From the NCBI RefSeq assembly GCF_024362695.1, contig NC_065424.1:7690786-7754785 (forward strand): 64,000 nucleotides of DNA. The letters run 5' to 3'. The notes beneath the pieces were generated by a model. That model was not told where the DNA came from. It ran no database searches and was given only the letters and a program-made list of their open reading frames with translations. The DNA comes from Pectinophora gossypiella (Eukaryota > Arthropoda > Insecta > Lepidoptera > Gelechiidae). Of this stretch, positions 34,559 to 48,100 are shown piece after piece; the stretch's first letter is position 1, and each line of letters starts with the position of its first letter. The position numbers and the translations under genes were made by a program.

Positions 34559-34734
34559 GTAACTATTTTTTTATTTTATTTTTTGTTACATTAATGTACC
34601 TCCGCCTTTAAAATTAGAATTATTACTTATAAATACTAGAAAAAAATATACCGTAATATTTTAATGTCGAATATAGGAATTCAAAAATACATTTCTTTAG
34701 ATTTCACAAATAAAAGAAATGCAATTTACCTAAT

Positions 34735-34874
34735 AATTCGTCGCTGACGTCGCAAACAGACGTATCTGCAATTTTCTGCTAAAATAATTTGTGTCTTATT
34801 GACAATAGCATAAGGTGCAAATCAGATCCACCAATAATTTGAGATACGTCAGTTTGCGGCGTCAGCGACGAATT
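34735..34874 (+). repeat. Short MITE with 33-bp inverted ends (AATTCGTCGCTGACG)
   Basis: The ends AATTCGTCGCTGACGTCGC and GCGGCGTCAGCGACGAATT are inverse with two or three mismatches over 33 bp; total about 140 bp. It lies just outside the LTR element. Confidence 0.85.
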
Positions 34875-35164
34875 TGTGGAATCAGCAGGGCTAACATGCA
34901 CAACGTGATAAGATTATCGATCGATTCAATAAATTTTGTCGAAATCAATTTTGTTTTTTTCCGTAAAATGCGTGCCACGTGATTTTGTTCGTATTTTGTC
35001 AGAAAGATATGACTTAGTAGGGTTACAAATTAGCACCAATAAAACGACATAATTATATCGTCAGAATAATTATGTTATGTTAGCCGTACTGAACACAAAT
35101 TTAATCTCGGTTAGACACCATGGTCCCGATTTCTGTATAAAACTGACGTGTCTTCCATAAAGTT

Positions 35165-35258
35165 TCGTTGTACCGGGTGAGAGCCTTCAGCGCTCCCCAT
35201 TTGTCCGGCCAAGTAGTTAATGCCATCTGCGGCAAATCTACAATAAGTCACGTCAAAA
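35165..35258 (-). repeat. Rep-E end fragment
   Basis: GTTGTACCGGGTGAGAGCC to CTACAATAAGTCACGTC; fused to a MITE-H fragment. Confidence 0.8.
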
Positions 35259-35260
35259 AA

Positions 35261-35347
35261 AAAATCCATAAAGTTTATGCCTGTCGATTACCCATCCTTT
35301 TCCTTTTCGGTGAATAAGAAAATGACAGGTATAATTTAAAATATTTT
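35261..35347 (+). repeat. MITE-H fragment
   Basis: AAAGTTTATGCCTGTCGATTA, CTTTTCGGTGAATAAGAAAA; joined to Rep-E on the left and Rep-F on the right. A matching tail (AAATTAAATGGTGTGTACTG) appears after Rep-F at 35540. Confidence 0.6.
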
Positions 35348-35363
35348 AAAAAAAAAAAAAAAC

Positions 35364-35540
35364 GTCTAGGGCCATATGCCGAGGTTTTTCTTGCAGCTTC
35401 TTTTCCCCGGCTATACAGGTTGTGAGAAGCTGCAGTAGTTTTAGGCGGATGAGACGTTCGTTATGTAAAAATTGACGATTCAAAGTGTAAACCTACTGAA
35501 TAAAGATATTTTTGAATTTGGAATTTGAATTTTGAATAAA
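35364..35540 (+). repeat. Rep-F copy inside MITE-H
   Basis: Complete body with tail GAATTTGGAATTTGAATTTT, flanked on both sides by MITE-H pieces. Confidence 0.78.
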
Positions 35541-35640
35541 ATTAAATGGTGTGTACTGAAATCAGCACCATTGTGTCCGCTTGAATTGCCTCCAATGTAA
35601 CTTGCATTTCAACTCCTGAGAGGTTAGTAAAATATTCATT

Positions 35641-35646
35641 TTTATT
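35641..35646 (-). terminator. Candidate poly(A) signal of the sushi gene
   Basis: On the minus strand the hexamer AATAAA lies about 175 nt past the stop codon (the plus strand reads TTTATT). No other canonical hexamer was noticed between it and the stop. This is inferred from consensus only; without transcripts the cleavage site is not known. Confidence 0.4.
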
Positions 35647-35820
35647 TAGGTACTTTAACTTACTGGGTACCTACTTAATACGCGAAAAACAGCAAAAAAA
35701 GTAACTTAAATTACTATTTTAAATAAACCATTACTTTAACATCATTGAATCATCACAATAAAGGAAACTTAATAAATTATACCTAACTCGGCGGAGTCCA
35801 ACATTTTTTATCTACAAAAA

Positions 35821-36118
35821 TTATCTCTTAGTATAATTATCGCGTCTTAGAATCCTGTTGAATCTGAAAATTCTGTTTTTATAAGTTTCGATTGGTGATC
35901 GCCTCAGGAGTCGCGACGCGGCGACTCGCGTAATGGCGGCTTTGTAGCTCTCCTCTGACAAAATGGCCGGCGATTCGCGCGTTTTTAAGAAGTCTGGCAC
36001 GCCAGCTGAATCTGACAACATGGCGTCTATGTCTCCATTCAACATTGCGATGGAATCTCCCGACGTGAAATTTGTGATCGGCGTGCAAAGGGGTATCGCG
36101 TTGGACCACTTTCTGTTC
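35821..36118 (-). CDS. Sushi gene terminal exon 24: end of CCP14 and C-terminal tail
   Basis: Acceptor TTCACAG|G (phase 2). It encodes KNRKWSNAIPLC, which closes CCP14, then a tail of about 85 residues with no cysteine: TSGDSIAMLNGDIDAML, a Ser/Ala-rich middle, and a strongly basic end (FRFNRILRRDNYTKR) before TAA. The tail has no membrane segment or GPI-type hydrophobic end, consistent with a secreted product. Confidence 0.9.
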
Positions 36119-39100
36119 CTGTGAAAAGAAAATGGTAAAGTTTTTCGCACGTGTTTAGTTGTTGATTTGCCGCAAATGGCATTGACAGCTTGGCCGGAAA
36201 AATGGGGAGCGCTGAGGACCCTCATTCTGTACAAAATTCATGAGAACAGACCTGAGGACTGACTGCATAATCTGATGCACGGACAATCAGGTGATATTAG
36301 CCATCAATGTCCTGAACAAACCAGGGACAGTCACACAAAGACAGTTTTTTATTAGAATTGTCACCACCAGGATTCGAACCCGGAACCTCCGGATTGTTAG
36401 CCCAACGCTCAACCACTGGACCGTAGAGGCAGTTTCTAATCTAATCCGTGGACTACCACTTTCGAATCAGCAACTTACTTGAGACACCGAAGCATGGGCG
36501 CTCCTTTCAGCCTGTATCCGGGCTCGCAAGAGAAGGTTATGGTCTCTCCGATCTTGTAGTAGAACTTGACAGACGACATCCGACCTGAGATGGTCGTTCC
36601 TGGGTATGTGCATGCTTGAGCGCCTGTGAAACACATTACACAGGTATTCTAGAGTATTCTAGGGTATTCTGGAGTTACCCAAATTAATTAAAACACATGG
36701 GGAGCGCTGGTCTCGCCCGGCATTAGCCCACGATACTCACAAGTAGGTGGCTTATCACTCCACCGCCCGCTATCCTGGCAGACCAGTATGGGCCGCCCAT
36801 GCAGCGTGTGTTCAGGATTACAGTGGAACTGCAGCACGTCTCCAGCGCGGTACGGCGCGCGGCCCAGCACGTAGCCCGATTGAGGGGGCGGCAGAGCTGG
36901 GCAGGATACCTCTGAAATAGACCAAATGGTATTCCAGAGCCAGTGTGGTCCTCTGGTTCATCAGCTTGCTTCTCAAACTTGGACCGCCGATATCGGACCA
37001 GCACCAATGCGTCTTATGTGCAGTTTTCACTAACACAGTTCGCTCGACCATTTTAGATGGCGATACGACTTACCTACTATTATTAAACAGAACGACCAGT
37101 TCAGTGCAATTATTGATTAACAATAAAGATAACATTTTACAATAGCTTCCATGCGCGGTAACAATTACTTAGATCTGTCAAAGTTTGTCAGCTAGTGTTG
37201 TGACTTTCATTAACATAGTGATGGAGAGTGTGAACGATGGCCTCCTTGGTCGTTTTAAGTTTTTTTTTTTATTTTATATACTTGTATTTTTTTTTAATGT
37301 CTGTCAGTTTCTGTTCAATATAAAAATCAGCACGTAATGTTTTCGCTTTCTCAATAATCATTTCATATGTATGCACTTTCAACAAGTGCAGTCGAGATTA
37401 GGTAGATATTCTTTTCAATCACAACTTATCACGTTGGTATAACAGAAAGCTAACGGGAAATTGGCGCGGTTTTGTGTATCCTAGATACCTCTGCAAACAG
37501 GGAACGGCCTGGCCCAGTCAGCGGCAGGCAGGCACACGGTCTCGGTGGGCCCACTGAGCGCCCAGCCGGCGGGGCAGGAGAAGGCAGCGCGGCCGCCCAC
37601 TCCGCGCGACACCACGGCCACGCGTGGGCGCCGCTCACCCTCGCCCAGGGCCGTGTCATGCACCACTTCACCGCATTCTACGCCTGCGTTGGTGATATGA
37701 AGCATAAGTGATAATTTATTATTTATAATTACGAATAATTTACTGCATGTCTCATTAAATGCCAAATATGATAGTGCGACAAGGTTTTAAAGTGGGTCAT
37801 GATATTACTCATGACTGTACAACTACGTACTTACATCAGTAAGTAGTAACCGGAATCCACGGCTTAACGTTGACATACCTTCCGTAGCACGGATCATCTT
37901 TCAGACACTCGGGCGACCAGCCTATTATATTCTAACCAAACCAGTTCCGGATTCGAACCTGGGACCTCCGGATCGCGAGCGCAACGCTCAACTAATGGAC
38001 CACAGAAGCCATTTATTTTTGAATTAGAATTATCTTACTTTCGCAGACAGGCAGCGGCGCGCTCCAGTTGCCGGAAGCCCTACAGACGAGGGTGTGGGCT
38101 CCGAGCAACGCGTTGCCGTTGGCGCAGTGGAAGTGTATCTCCGTTCCCAGCTGGGTGCCGCTCGCGCTGGCCACCAGGCCGCGCCGGATAGGCAGCGGTG
38201 GGCAGTGGACATCTACAGTAACATAGTACAGTATAAGAAGTGGATCTCCTGAGTGGCCTTTGGATATCCTCACAACTCTTCTCCCGCACCTTCAAAGTTC
38301 ACCCAAGTTCATCACCATCCTCCTACCTTTATCCCACTCTAGGTGGGGTCGGCACAATATGTATTCCTCTTCCATTAATCTGTCAGTCGTCATCCCAGTA
38401 CTCACAACTTTCATCTCCCTAGCATTATCCCGACATCCCGTTTTTTCACAGGGTCCGCTCACCTAACCTGAAGATTTGACAGGTTCGGTTTTTTACAGAA
38501 GCCAGACAAGGTACCTATAGGTCAAACAGGCAGTCGCTTCTGTATAAAATCGGACCTGTCAAGTCTTCAGGTTAGGTAAGCGGACCCTGTGAAAAACGGG
38601 ATAATGCTAGAGAGATGATGGGATGTTAATAAACTACAAACATTTCTTTCCTTTTTTTTAAACAATGGAGTTAGGATTTTAAGAGGGCCCTGTGAAAAAA
38701 AAACGGTATAATGACAGGGAGATGTGTGACATTTGGAAAAAGTAACTGATTTGAGGAGCTCGGTGGCGCAGCGGTAAACGCGCTCGGTCTGCGATTGTAG
38801 AAGTTAAGCAACTTTCGCAAAGGCCGGTCATAGGATGGGTGACCACAAAAAAAAAGTTTTCATCTCGAGCTCCTCCGTGCTTCGGAAGGCACGTTAAGCC
38901 GTTGGTCCCGGCTGCATTAGCAGTCGTTAATAATCATCAATCCGCACTGGGCCCGCGTGATGGTTTAAGGCCCGATCTCCCTATCCATCCATAGGGTAGG
39001 CCCGTGCCCCAGCAGTGGGGACGTTAATGGGCTGATGATGATGAACTGATTTGACTAGTTGAAAACTAGCCTATTGTTTCTTTCTGTACCAAAGGTATGT

Positions 39101-42100
39101 ATACTTCTATTTCCACTTGCAACAAGGTAAGAAGAGGATCTTACCTTCAACAATGATCTCGACCTGATGGCTCTGGCGGGCCGGCGTCTCACAGCGGTAT
39201 ATCCCCGAGTCGTCCTTCTCAGCGCCGATGATGCTCAGTCGGTACTCCAGCTGACTGTCCCTGCCAGGGTCCTCAGTCCAACCCTCCGTGTATTTTCTGT
39301 CAATGCTGCCAATAATAAAGACTGGATATACGACTGGGCATAGAAGTCGAGGAAGACCGCGTAAAAGATGGTGTGACGACCTCAATGCTTATCGGAAGGA
39401 TTGGCCGGAGATTGCGCAAAGTCGAGAGGAGGGGAAAAATCAAGGGGAGGCCTTTGCCCAGCAGTAGATTCGAATAGGCTAAACAAGAAATAAGATACGA
39501 CTGTTAGTGACATCGTAACGAACACTTTGAGGCATGATTTAGACCATGATTCTAAGTTGATATCAAGTGGAATTTTCCGTCGCAAAAGTATGGAAAGGAA
39601 AATGATAGACCATGATTCTAAGTTGATATCAAGTGGAATTTTCCGTCGCAAAACTATGGAAAGGAAAATGATATAATTGTTTTTATGAATTTTCGGACAG
39701 GAAATCCACTGGATATCAACTCAGAATCATGGTCTGAATCATCCCCCTCAGTATTTGTGTATTTGTTACGATGTCACTAACACCCTATCTAGTTTAACTA
39801 CGTATACTTGTATGTACTTGTACAGGGTGTAAGTGACATCGTAAAAAAGAATAATAAATACCTAAAGAAAAAAGTAGACTCACATTCGCTAAGGAGTTTT
39901 AATTTAAAAGTAAAACTGTAGGGAACGCTGGTAAATTATAATAAAACCCCACACAAACAATTGAATGAACTGTATTACTTAGAATATTAATTAAATTACA
40001 AGATCCAAACATTGAGACGCGTTGGCTTGCTCGCGCTAGAGATGTGACTGACCATAAATGGTAGACTATTAGGTATGTCCCATACATAAACTATTGGTAA
40101 ACTCAGCAGCGAGTATTTAAATTCATTATTTAATTTTGTAAGTAGACCTAACTCTCTTTTGATTTAATTAAGTTCTATATGTGGAAGCTTATAATTGGCC
40201 TCATTCTGGCTTATGTTTGTACGTATTTATTTAAGATTCCGTGCTGTTAGCTTTCCTTAAGAAAAAAAAAAAAAAAAACTCGTAGTGGAAATTTGATATG
40301 TTATTTTGTGTGTGGCGCCCTTTTATAATAGGTAAACTATTTCTATTCTATTCTATTCTAAAAAGTGTCCGATCCTTGTTGTAAATATGTATACATTCAT
40401 GTAGATAGTATAAGTTCGTTCCCTCTACTTAAGATGGCTATGGTTGGTTATGGCTGTTAAAATACAGTGCAATATCGGTTGTCAGTATGTTACGCCACCG
40501 ACAAGAGCGCAGCTCTTAAATAAAGAGAGATCGTTTGTACAGTATCGTTACACGCCGTTGCTTGTGACAAGATGCTGATGATGCTTGTAATGATTGTTGT
40601 TTAGCAATAAGGCCGCCTGTTGTGCTTATTTTTATTTGTATGTTTATGTCCTTTGTATATGTCGTTGTGCAATAAGGTATTATTGATTGATTGTGATTGA
40701 AGATGCGCCGCGGACACTTCTTTACAGATAGTTATTTATTATTTATTTATTAACACAAATTACATAGACAATGGTGCTAATTCCTGTAAATACCATCTAA
40801 TTTTATTTTAAGTTATATCTGTCACTTTCTTATCCACCGAAAAGGAAAGGGACGGGTAATCGACAAGCATAAAATTTATGGAACACACGTCAATTTTAAG
40901 CACAAATCTAAAACAACCGTCTAAAAATTCGCCCGGGTTATTCATTTATTTACTCATTCTTCCTAAAATTAAGAGCTGTCAATCATCCGTCCCTTTCCTT
41001 TTCGGCGGATAAGAAAATGACAGGTATAACTTAAAGTAAAATTAAGAGATGTCTGCAGGAATCGGGGCCATTGGTTTCCTATTTGTTATAAGTACAAGGT
41101 CTATGGTTGCTTGTGGTTTATGCATTTCACTTACTCTTGATCTTTGAAGTTGTAGAATTGGAAGAGCAAGGCCTAGGCGTACAAACCGCGATCAGATTCA
41201 GGATTAAAACACATAATAACGGGTTCTTACCGCGTTTAAATCAGGGATATGAGACTCTCGATATTTCGACACTGTTGCAAGTGCCATGATCACAGGATGT
41301 CTATATATCGGGCTTTTTGGCGGGAAACGGGAACGGGACAGTTGCTTTCTTCATTGAATAATCTAAATAATTAATACGAAGTGGTGTTTTGTGGTTAATG
41401 ATCGCATTAAGTAAGTCGGAAGACATTCGCGAGTGTTATTATATCGGAGTATTCAATGAACAAAGTGTATCTGCCTATTTTCGCTTCGTGCCAAGAAGCC
41501 GCTTCATAACTCGAAAGTTTATGCAGACTTTTGAGTTAATTCGTTTGGGGTTCGGAGAAGAAGTCTACTCCGAGGGTGGGGGCTTAGGTTTCATCATCAT
41601 CACCCTTCATCATTTCATCAATCATCAAGAAAAAAAATACGTAAGACAGCTGTATGGGCATAGTTCCCTTTGCCTTACCCTTCGGGTAAAACCAAAACAA
41701 AAAAAATATGTCTATATATCGGATAAGAACCCTTTATTGTGTTTTAATTATGATAATAACCGCGTAAACCTAAAACAGATTCAGGATGTTTTAAAGAAAG
41801 GACTGGTCAAGAGTATCTACTCCAAACCGGCGAGCATGCATTGATCTTCCTCTATCGTGTGAGTTGTGAGGTGGATTACTAACCTAACCTGCGTCAGTAA
41901 GTAGTAACCGGGACCAGCGGCTTAACGGCTTAACGGCGTGCTTTCCGAAGCACGGATCATCTAACTTTCAGACAATCAGTTGATCAGCCTGTAAGGTCCT
42001 AACCAAACAAGGGTCACAAAGTGATTTTCGTGATATGTCCCCACCGGGATTTGAGCCCGGGACCTGCGGATCGTGAGCCGAACACTCAAACCACTGGACC

Positions 42101-45100
42101 ACGGAGGCCGTTACGTCTTTGATGAGAGTGGAGGAAGTGAGAGTGGTCTGTCAGGATCGTAGGAAGTGGAATTTTGTGGTCTCTGCCTACTCCAAGGGGA
42201 AATAGTGTAATAATCAAATCAAATCAAATATTCTTTAAAAAACTACTTACTACTTACTTACTTACTACTACACTTACTACTTTACCTACTACCTACCTTA
42301 CCTTTTTCTACTTTGCCTTTTTACTTTTTTTTTTAATAATGTGCTTACTCTGGATAAAAATGTGTGACATTCCATTTGGGGTTGCCAAACCGCCGCATCC
42401 AGAGACACTCCATGTGCAGAGTAGTACCCGGGTAGACCAGCAGCTTGCCATCGTTGGTCTGCGCGATCGGACCTCCAGAGTGACGGAACAGGATCGTCGG
42501 GGGTTTTTCCACTGGAACAAGGAAGAAGAGCGGAGAAATAAGGGTCTTAAAATTGTTTAATTTTGACTTATTTTGATCTGCCAATCATGTTGTTCTTCGT
42601 CATTGATTTATAAGGGGTTTTTTTTTGACGTGACTTATTGTAGATTTGCCGCAGATGGCATTAACTACTTGGTCGGACAAATGGGGAGCGCTGAAGGCTC
42701 TCACCCGGTACAACATTTAAGACAACAGGCCCGAGTGTGTCCAGTTGAGCGCGAACCTCGGCTCAGGGCGTCGTCTGAGACGAAAAATATTTGAAAGCAT
42801 TAATCGACCCTAGTGGGTCGATAGCGATAAGCGCTGATTGAGGGAAATCGTCGACCACGCCGGCGGGGTCGGTATCGGGAAACATATAAGGATGCCGATT
42901 CGGATAACCACTAATCTAATTTTAACTTCATTTGACAGGAGTTAAACTAGCACCATCTTTTTCTTGCGCGTATTGTAAGTGAGAGATGGTGCTAGAATAA
43001 GAGCTGTCAAAGTACAATTAGACTAAGTTTGTGTTCGCTCGAATGTATCGAATGCAGTCATGTGCCGTTCCTAAGAATGTTTCCACTATAGGAACGTTCC
43101 TGGCAGTGAAAAAGCAGAAAACTTAAAAAGAGCTGTATTACCTAACCTTTAGGCAGGTAAGACCAGAACACATAATAACGGGTTCTTACCGCGTTTAAAT
43201 GGGGATATGAGACTCCCGATATTTCGACACTGTTGCAAGTGCCATGATCACGGGATGATGTTGCAAGTGTCATCCCGTGATCATGGCATTTTCAGGTTAT
43301 TATGTGTTTTAATTAAAGTAAGACCAGAGCACAAGAAAGAATAATTTGAAAAAGAAAAGCAGCCAAAATCCATACTTTTGAAGTGTATAATGAGAACATT
43401 CCCGGGAACGACACATCACTGGTCCAATGTGACTCGGAAAGGATTCGAACCCAACTTTTATGAAACCGGGACGAATTTCATATCCATGCGAATTTTTCGT
43501 ATCATTCTTCTTCTTATCGTGTCGATGGCAAACTAAGTAGTATCAGCCCAAAACTTGGCAACAAGTATGGCGCTATCTGCAGCGCTCATCAGATCCTCCT
43601 GCGTGCAGGTGTTCGGGCACGCAGGACACGATGTAAGATGTTCCATCGTTTGGGGAACAGTGCCGCACTTGCACTTATTCATCATTTATTCATATCATTG
43701 CAAAAGTATTTTCTCCAATTTTCTGTTATCTTTTCACGCCTAAACCGCTGGTATGATTAGGATGAAAATTGCCACAAAGATAGGTTGAAACCCCGTAACA
43801 AACATAGTGTTCTTTCTGGAATGTACTTAAAAGTATTTATTTTCAAGAATTGGACTCATCGTAGTTACAGCGATAGTCGACGTAAACTCGAAGCAGAAGT
43901 GGATATGGCGGGTGGAACGCTAATCACACCGTAAAATGCGAGGCCTTTACCCAGCAGGGTAATGTTATGGTCGGATTACAATGTAAAAAGGATATGTCTA
44001 CTTACTAGCATAGTCATTCTCTTGGTTGAGTCCAAAGCACGAGGGTTTGCTGCCATCCCACTGGCCACCAACGCATCTTCTCACTTGGGCGCCTGTTATT
44101 GCGTACTTGCCTATGTCGCTGCACCTGAAAATGTTAAATAACATAACATACTAAACTATTGGGCTGGATTTCCCTTCGCGAGTTAGATAGTCAGTCCGGC
44201 AGTCGCTTCTGTAAAAAACCGGACCTGTCAAATTTTCAGGTTAAGCGGACCCTGTGGAAAACAAAATCTTAATAATAAATAAAGACTAATTAAGTCGCAT
44301 TTAAGGGGCGAGCCTAGGTAAGAGGTTGTTGACCACGCCGGCGGGGTCGGTAACTAGTCTTTGTGACCAAGAAAGAAGGCAAGGATTACCTGGATATGAT
44401 GACGGATCCAGCGGGGAAGTCGACGATCTCGGTGATCTCGAGGTCGTTGAAGAAGGACACCACATGGGGCTCTTCGTTGCGGAATGTACACGTGTTGTTG
44501 TTCAGCAACTCCTCGTTTTGGGCTTCCAGCTCCTCTGCAAGAAGATTTGTTTATTTATTTCTACAAACCATTACTGGCTACGCCCAAGCGAGCGACGATT
44601 TAAAATGATTAACATTTTATTCGTGCTTTTTATTTGACAAGCTGCAAAAAAAGGTTAGGTTAGGTTTTTTCGTGTGTACATGGCCTGAGTTTATGTTTTT
44701 GTGCAATAAAGAATTATAGATTGATAATTATGATCGACGCCTCTTACCGCAATTGAAACTCTTCCCGATCCAGTTCCCGTCTTCACAGATAAGTTTCCAC
44801 GTGGTCTTCTCTCCCATGATGGACGCGATACATCGGAAGGTGATCTCCGTGCCGTGGGGGTACCCTTCCATGCCCAGGGTACCGTTGACCTCAGCCCCAT
44901 CACGGTATATGAGTGTCCCTTGAACCCTTTTAAGAGAACCCAGATTATTTCTTAAGTTTAAGTTGAGTTTTAGAGAAGAACTGGAAAAAAGCTAAGAGTC
45001 GAAAGTCAATTTGAGTAATCACTTAGTTTTTGCCTTTAGTTTAGTAGTTATTTTGGAAATGTAGGTAGATTGAAATTAAAAAGTTTAAGTTATAATTAAA

Positions 45101-48100
45101 ACGCACTGCAAACGCTAGATGGCGCTGTAACATAGAACGGTCCAAAACTTCTAGTTTTGTTCTTTAGGCGTAGTATCGTATTAAACATGTAACAGTGGCG
45201 CTAGTAGCATTTCCAGTGAGTTTTATTATCTGTAGATATTTTAGTAATAATCAAAAATTTGTTTATTCATAGAAATAAACGATATACCGTTCTTAAAATC
45301 GATAAGACTTTCATAAAAGATAATTTAAGTACACAAAATATTTTAGGTTAAGTATAAGAAATGACATATAAACATAATAAGCATGCACTAGACACATAAA
45401 AAAAATAATCTGCAAATAAAACGAAGCACGGCCAAGACATAATAAGCCAGAACCGTGGCTAAACAAACACTCTCAACATTTATAATTAAAATTATTTTTT
45501 AAAAACCTAGTTACTAAGCCCTGCCTTCTGAGGATTTCTTTATATCTTTAAACGACCATCGTAAATTATTTTTAAATGAAAAAGATTTGAAAATTGATGG
45601 AGTTACGTACGATGTATCGTATTGTTATGAAATATGAGATGTTACAAATAAAAGTGACGATAGTGGCACTGTATCGTACGATGTGAAGAAAAATAGATCA
45701 GGTTTTAACTTTAAAAAAACTTGCAAAAGGAAAATTTTGCTATGTCATTTCAATTTTAAACATGCATTCTATTACAACATTAAATTTTTTTTTTATATAT
45801 TTTGTTAAACTTAAAATCTATTTCATAATTTTACAATTCTTTTATGACCAAAATATCAAAGCATAAAAATATTGGTAATACAATCGATTGATTGAAACTT
45901 TTCAATCTTACAATCCGGTTCAATCTTGCCACACGGATTCAATCTCGGAGCAAAATTGTCTTCCTTCTACAAATCCTTTATCCTCATCCCATCTATTTTT
46001 CCACTTAGAATCGTCAATGAAAATGGAACTAAGCGAACGTTTGGTGATCTGTGATCATGAGTTAGTTAAAGAAGCAAAAGTCCGAACCTAGAAGGCTCTC
46101 ACCAGGGCTTCGCATCCCTGACCGCTTGTGTTCCCTTCAGTCTTCCCAGCCAGCAAATAAGAAACGCAAAGTCTTTGCAAACACATTATTTTTTTTGTCA
46201 TCATCTTTTGGATGATTTCCGGATGAGCAAGTTGCCATCATTGCTTTTAAAAGAATATTCCTAAAACTCAATTGAAATCGTCATCACCTGCCATGCAATT
46301 CTGAATTTTGTATCTTATTTCTGTATCCGCTGCGTGAAATCGGTATTAAGTATACGGCGATAGTGACATCGTAAGGAATACTGAGGGGGATGATTCTGAT
46401 CCGCTGAGGAGGAATTTTCTTTCGAAAAATTAATGAAAACTTTTGTGTTTTTTTTAATAATTACCATACTTTTGCGACGGAAAATTCCACTTAATATCAA
46501 CTCGGAATCGTGCTCTCAATCATGCCTCAAAGTTTTCGTTACGATGTCACTAACACCTTGTCTATTCGGGTGGACGGGATTGGTCATTGATGTAGTCCAC
46601 ATGAGAAAAGAAGAAGTATACTCGTACAGCACCACATTGGCGGGTGTAGTGGCTGCAATGAAGACTAGTCTTACCGGTTTGATTAGATTTTACAGGATTG
46701 CAAGGCTATAATGATGATATTTGTAATGATAATAGATCTTTGGCTTCCCACTGATCAGAAAAGGGTACCTTCCGAAAATAATAAGATTATAATTGCGCTT
46801 GTTACCTTGTACTATAACCTGAATGATGACAACTTACTCCTTACACGTCACGCTCACAACAGACAAACAGCAAAATATAACGTACGAAACACAAGGAAAA
46901 CAAATGCGGTAAAGCGTGACCGATTCACTCTGCCTTTGTCACTATCAATTTATAAAAAGTTAAAAAAATGGACATCGGCTAAGTGGCGAGACGTTTCACG
47001 AAATGTTCAAAATGATAATGAAATAAATAAAAACACAGAAGCTACAATGAAAGCGCGTCGATAAATAAATATATACGGTCAAATCTTTACATACTCGTTT
47101 AACGCTAGCGTAATTTTAAGTAAATATATGTCAATTATTCAGTAATGTAAAGAAATAAGATCTATATAGATTATTAACGTCACAAATACAACATCTTTGT
47201 AATGCCGTTGGACAATTAGGTAAGTACCTATTTAATTTTAAACCATGGAAATGAATACATATAAACTAATATACTACATAAAACAGAGGGTCCCTCGCCA
47301 TACCAGAAAAGATGCCGCTGAAACACGCGCGTAAAGAGCGCCGGTGGAGAGTATTTGTACTAACTGTCAAACTGTTCATAATGATGCGACATGCCGTCAC
47401 TAGATGGTACTTATTTCTAAAAGTAAGTTTATACGGCTAGCGACATCTATGTACTCCATGGCGAAATTGAGTTGTAACAGAGCATTGCTACTAAATTTAA
47501 AAGTATGGAAGCACTAGACAATGTGATGTGACATAACATAAGCTCATAACTATGTTTTAATTGGGGTAGTCAGATGTACATCCATCGCAAAACGAGGTAA
47601 GTACCCACACCACACGGAGCTTTCTATTAGACCAACGTGATAGGTAGTGAGCCGTATTGATATGTATAACAAAACGTGTCCAATTTTACAGTTTCAGTTT
47701 CGACTCAGTATGTAAACAAATGACCACCGAATGATCCTTGTCCATTGACTGTGTATCTTCTTCGAATATAGAGAATATTTAAGAATTTCTGTTACCTAGC
47801 CGGTGGGCCGCATTCGGCGATTGATTTGCCAGCTAAATCTGGCTCGAGGTCCGAGACATCTTCCTTGACGATGTCGGAACCGCTTTGGAACTCTGACGTT
47901 GGCCTCGGCCGGGAAAGATTTGCTGTAATTTGCAAAAATGTAGCATTTATTTTTATAGTATTTTTTGTAAGTGAGAGGATTTTTTATGTCGTTTTTTTAA
48001 CTCTCATTCTATAATCTTCACGTGTAGGCTGGGAAATTAATGGCTGACTCATCCCTGGTGTTACGATTGCTATTAAACTACCAAAGACCCCTGACCTGGC

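Noticed and set aside
41398..41844. Plus-strand frame of ~148 codons starting MIALSKSEDIREC
   Set aside because: No recognisable domain, composition like non-coding sequence, ends in a LINE-like scrap, and lies antisense in an intron. Kept only as a note.
46711..47064. Plus-strand 117-codon frame starting MMIFVMIIDLW
   Set aside because: No motif, rich in Asn/Lys as expected of AT-rich random sequence, in a large intron. Transcript evidence would be needed.
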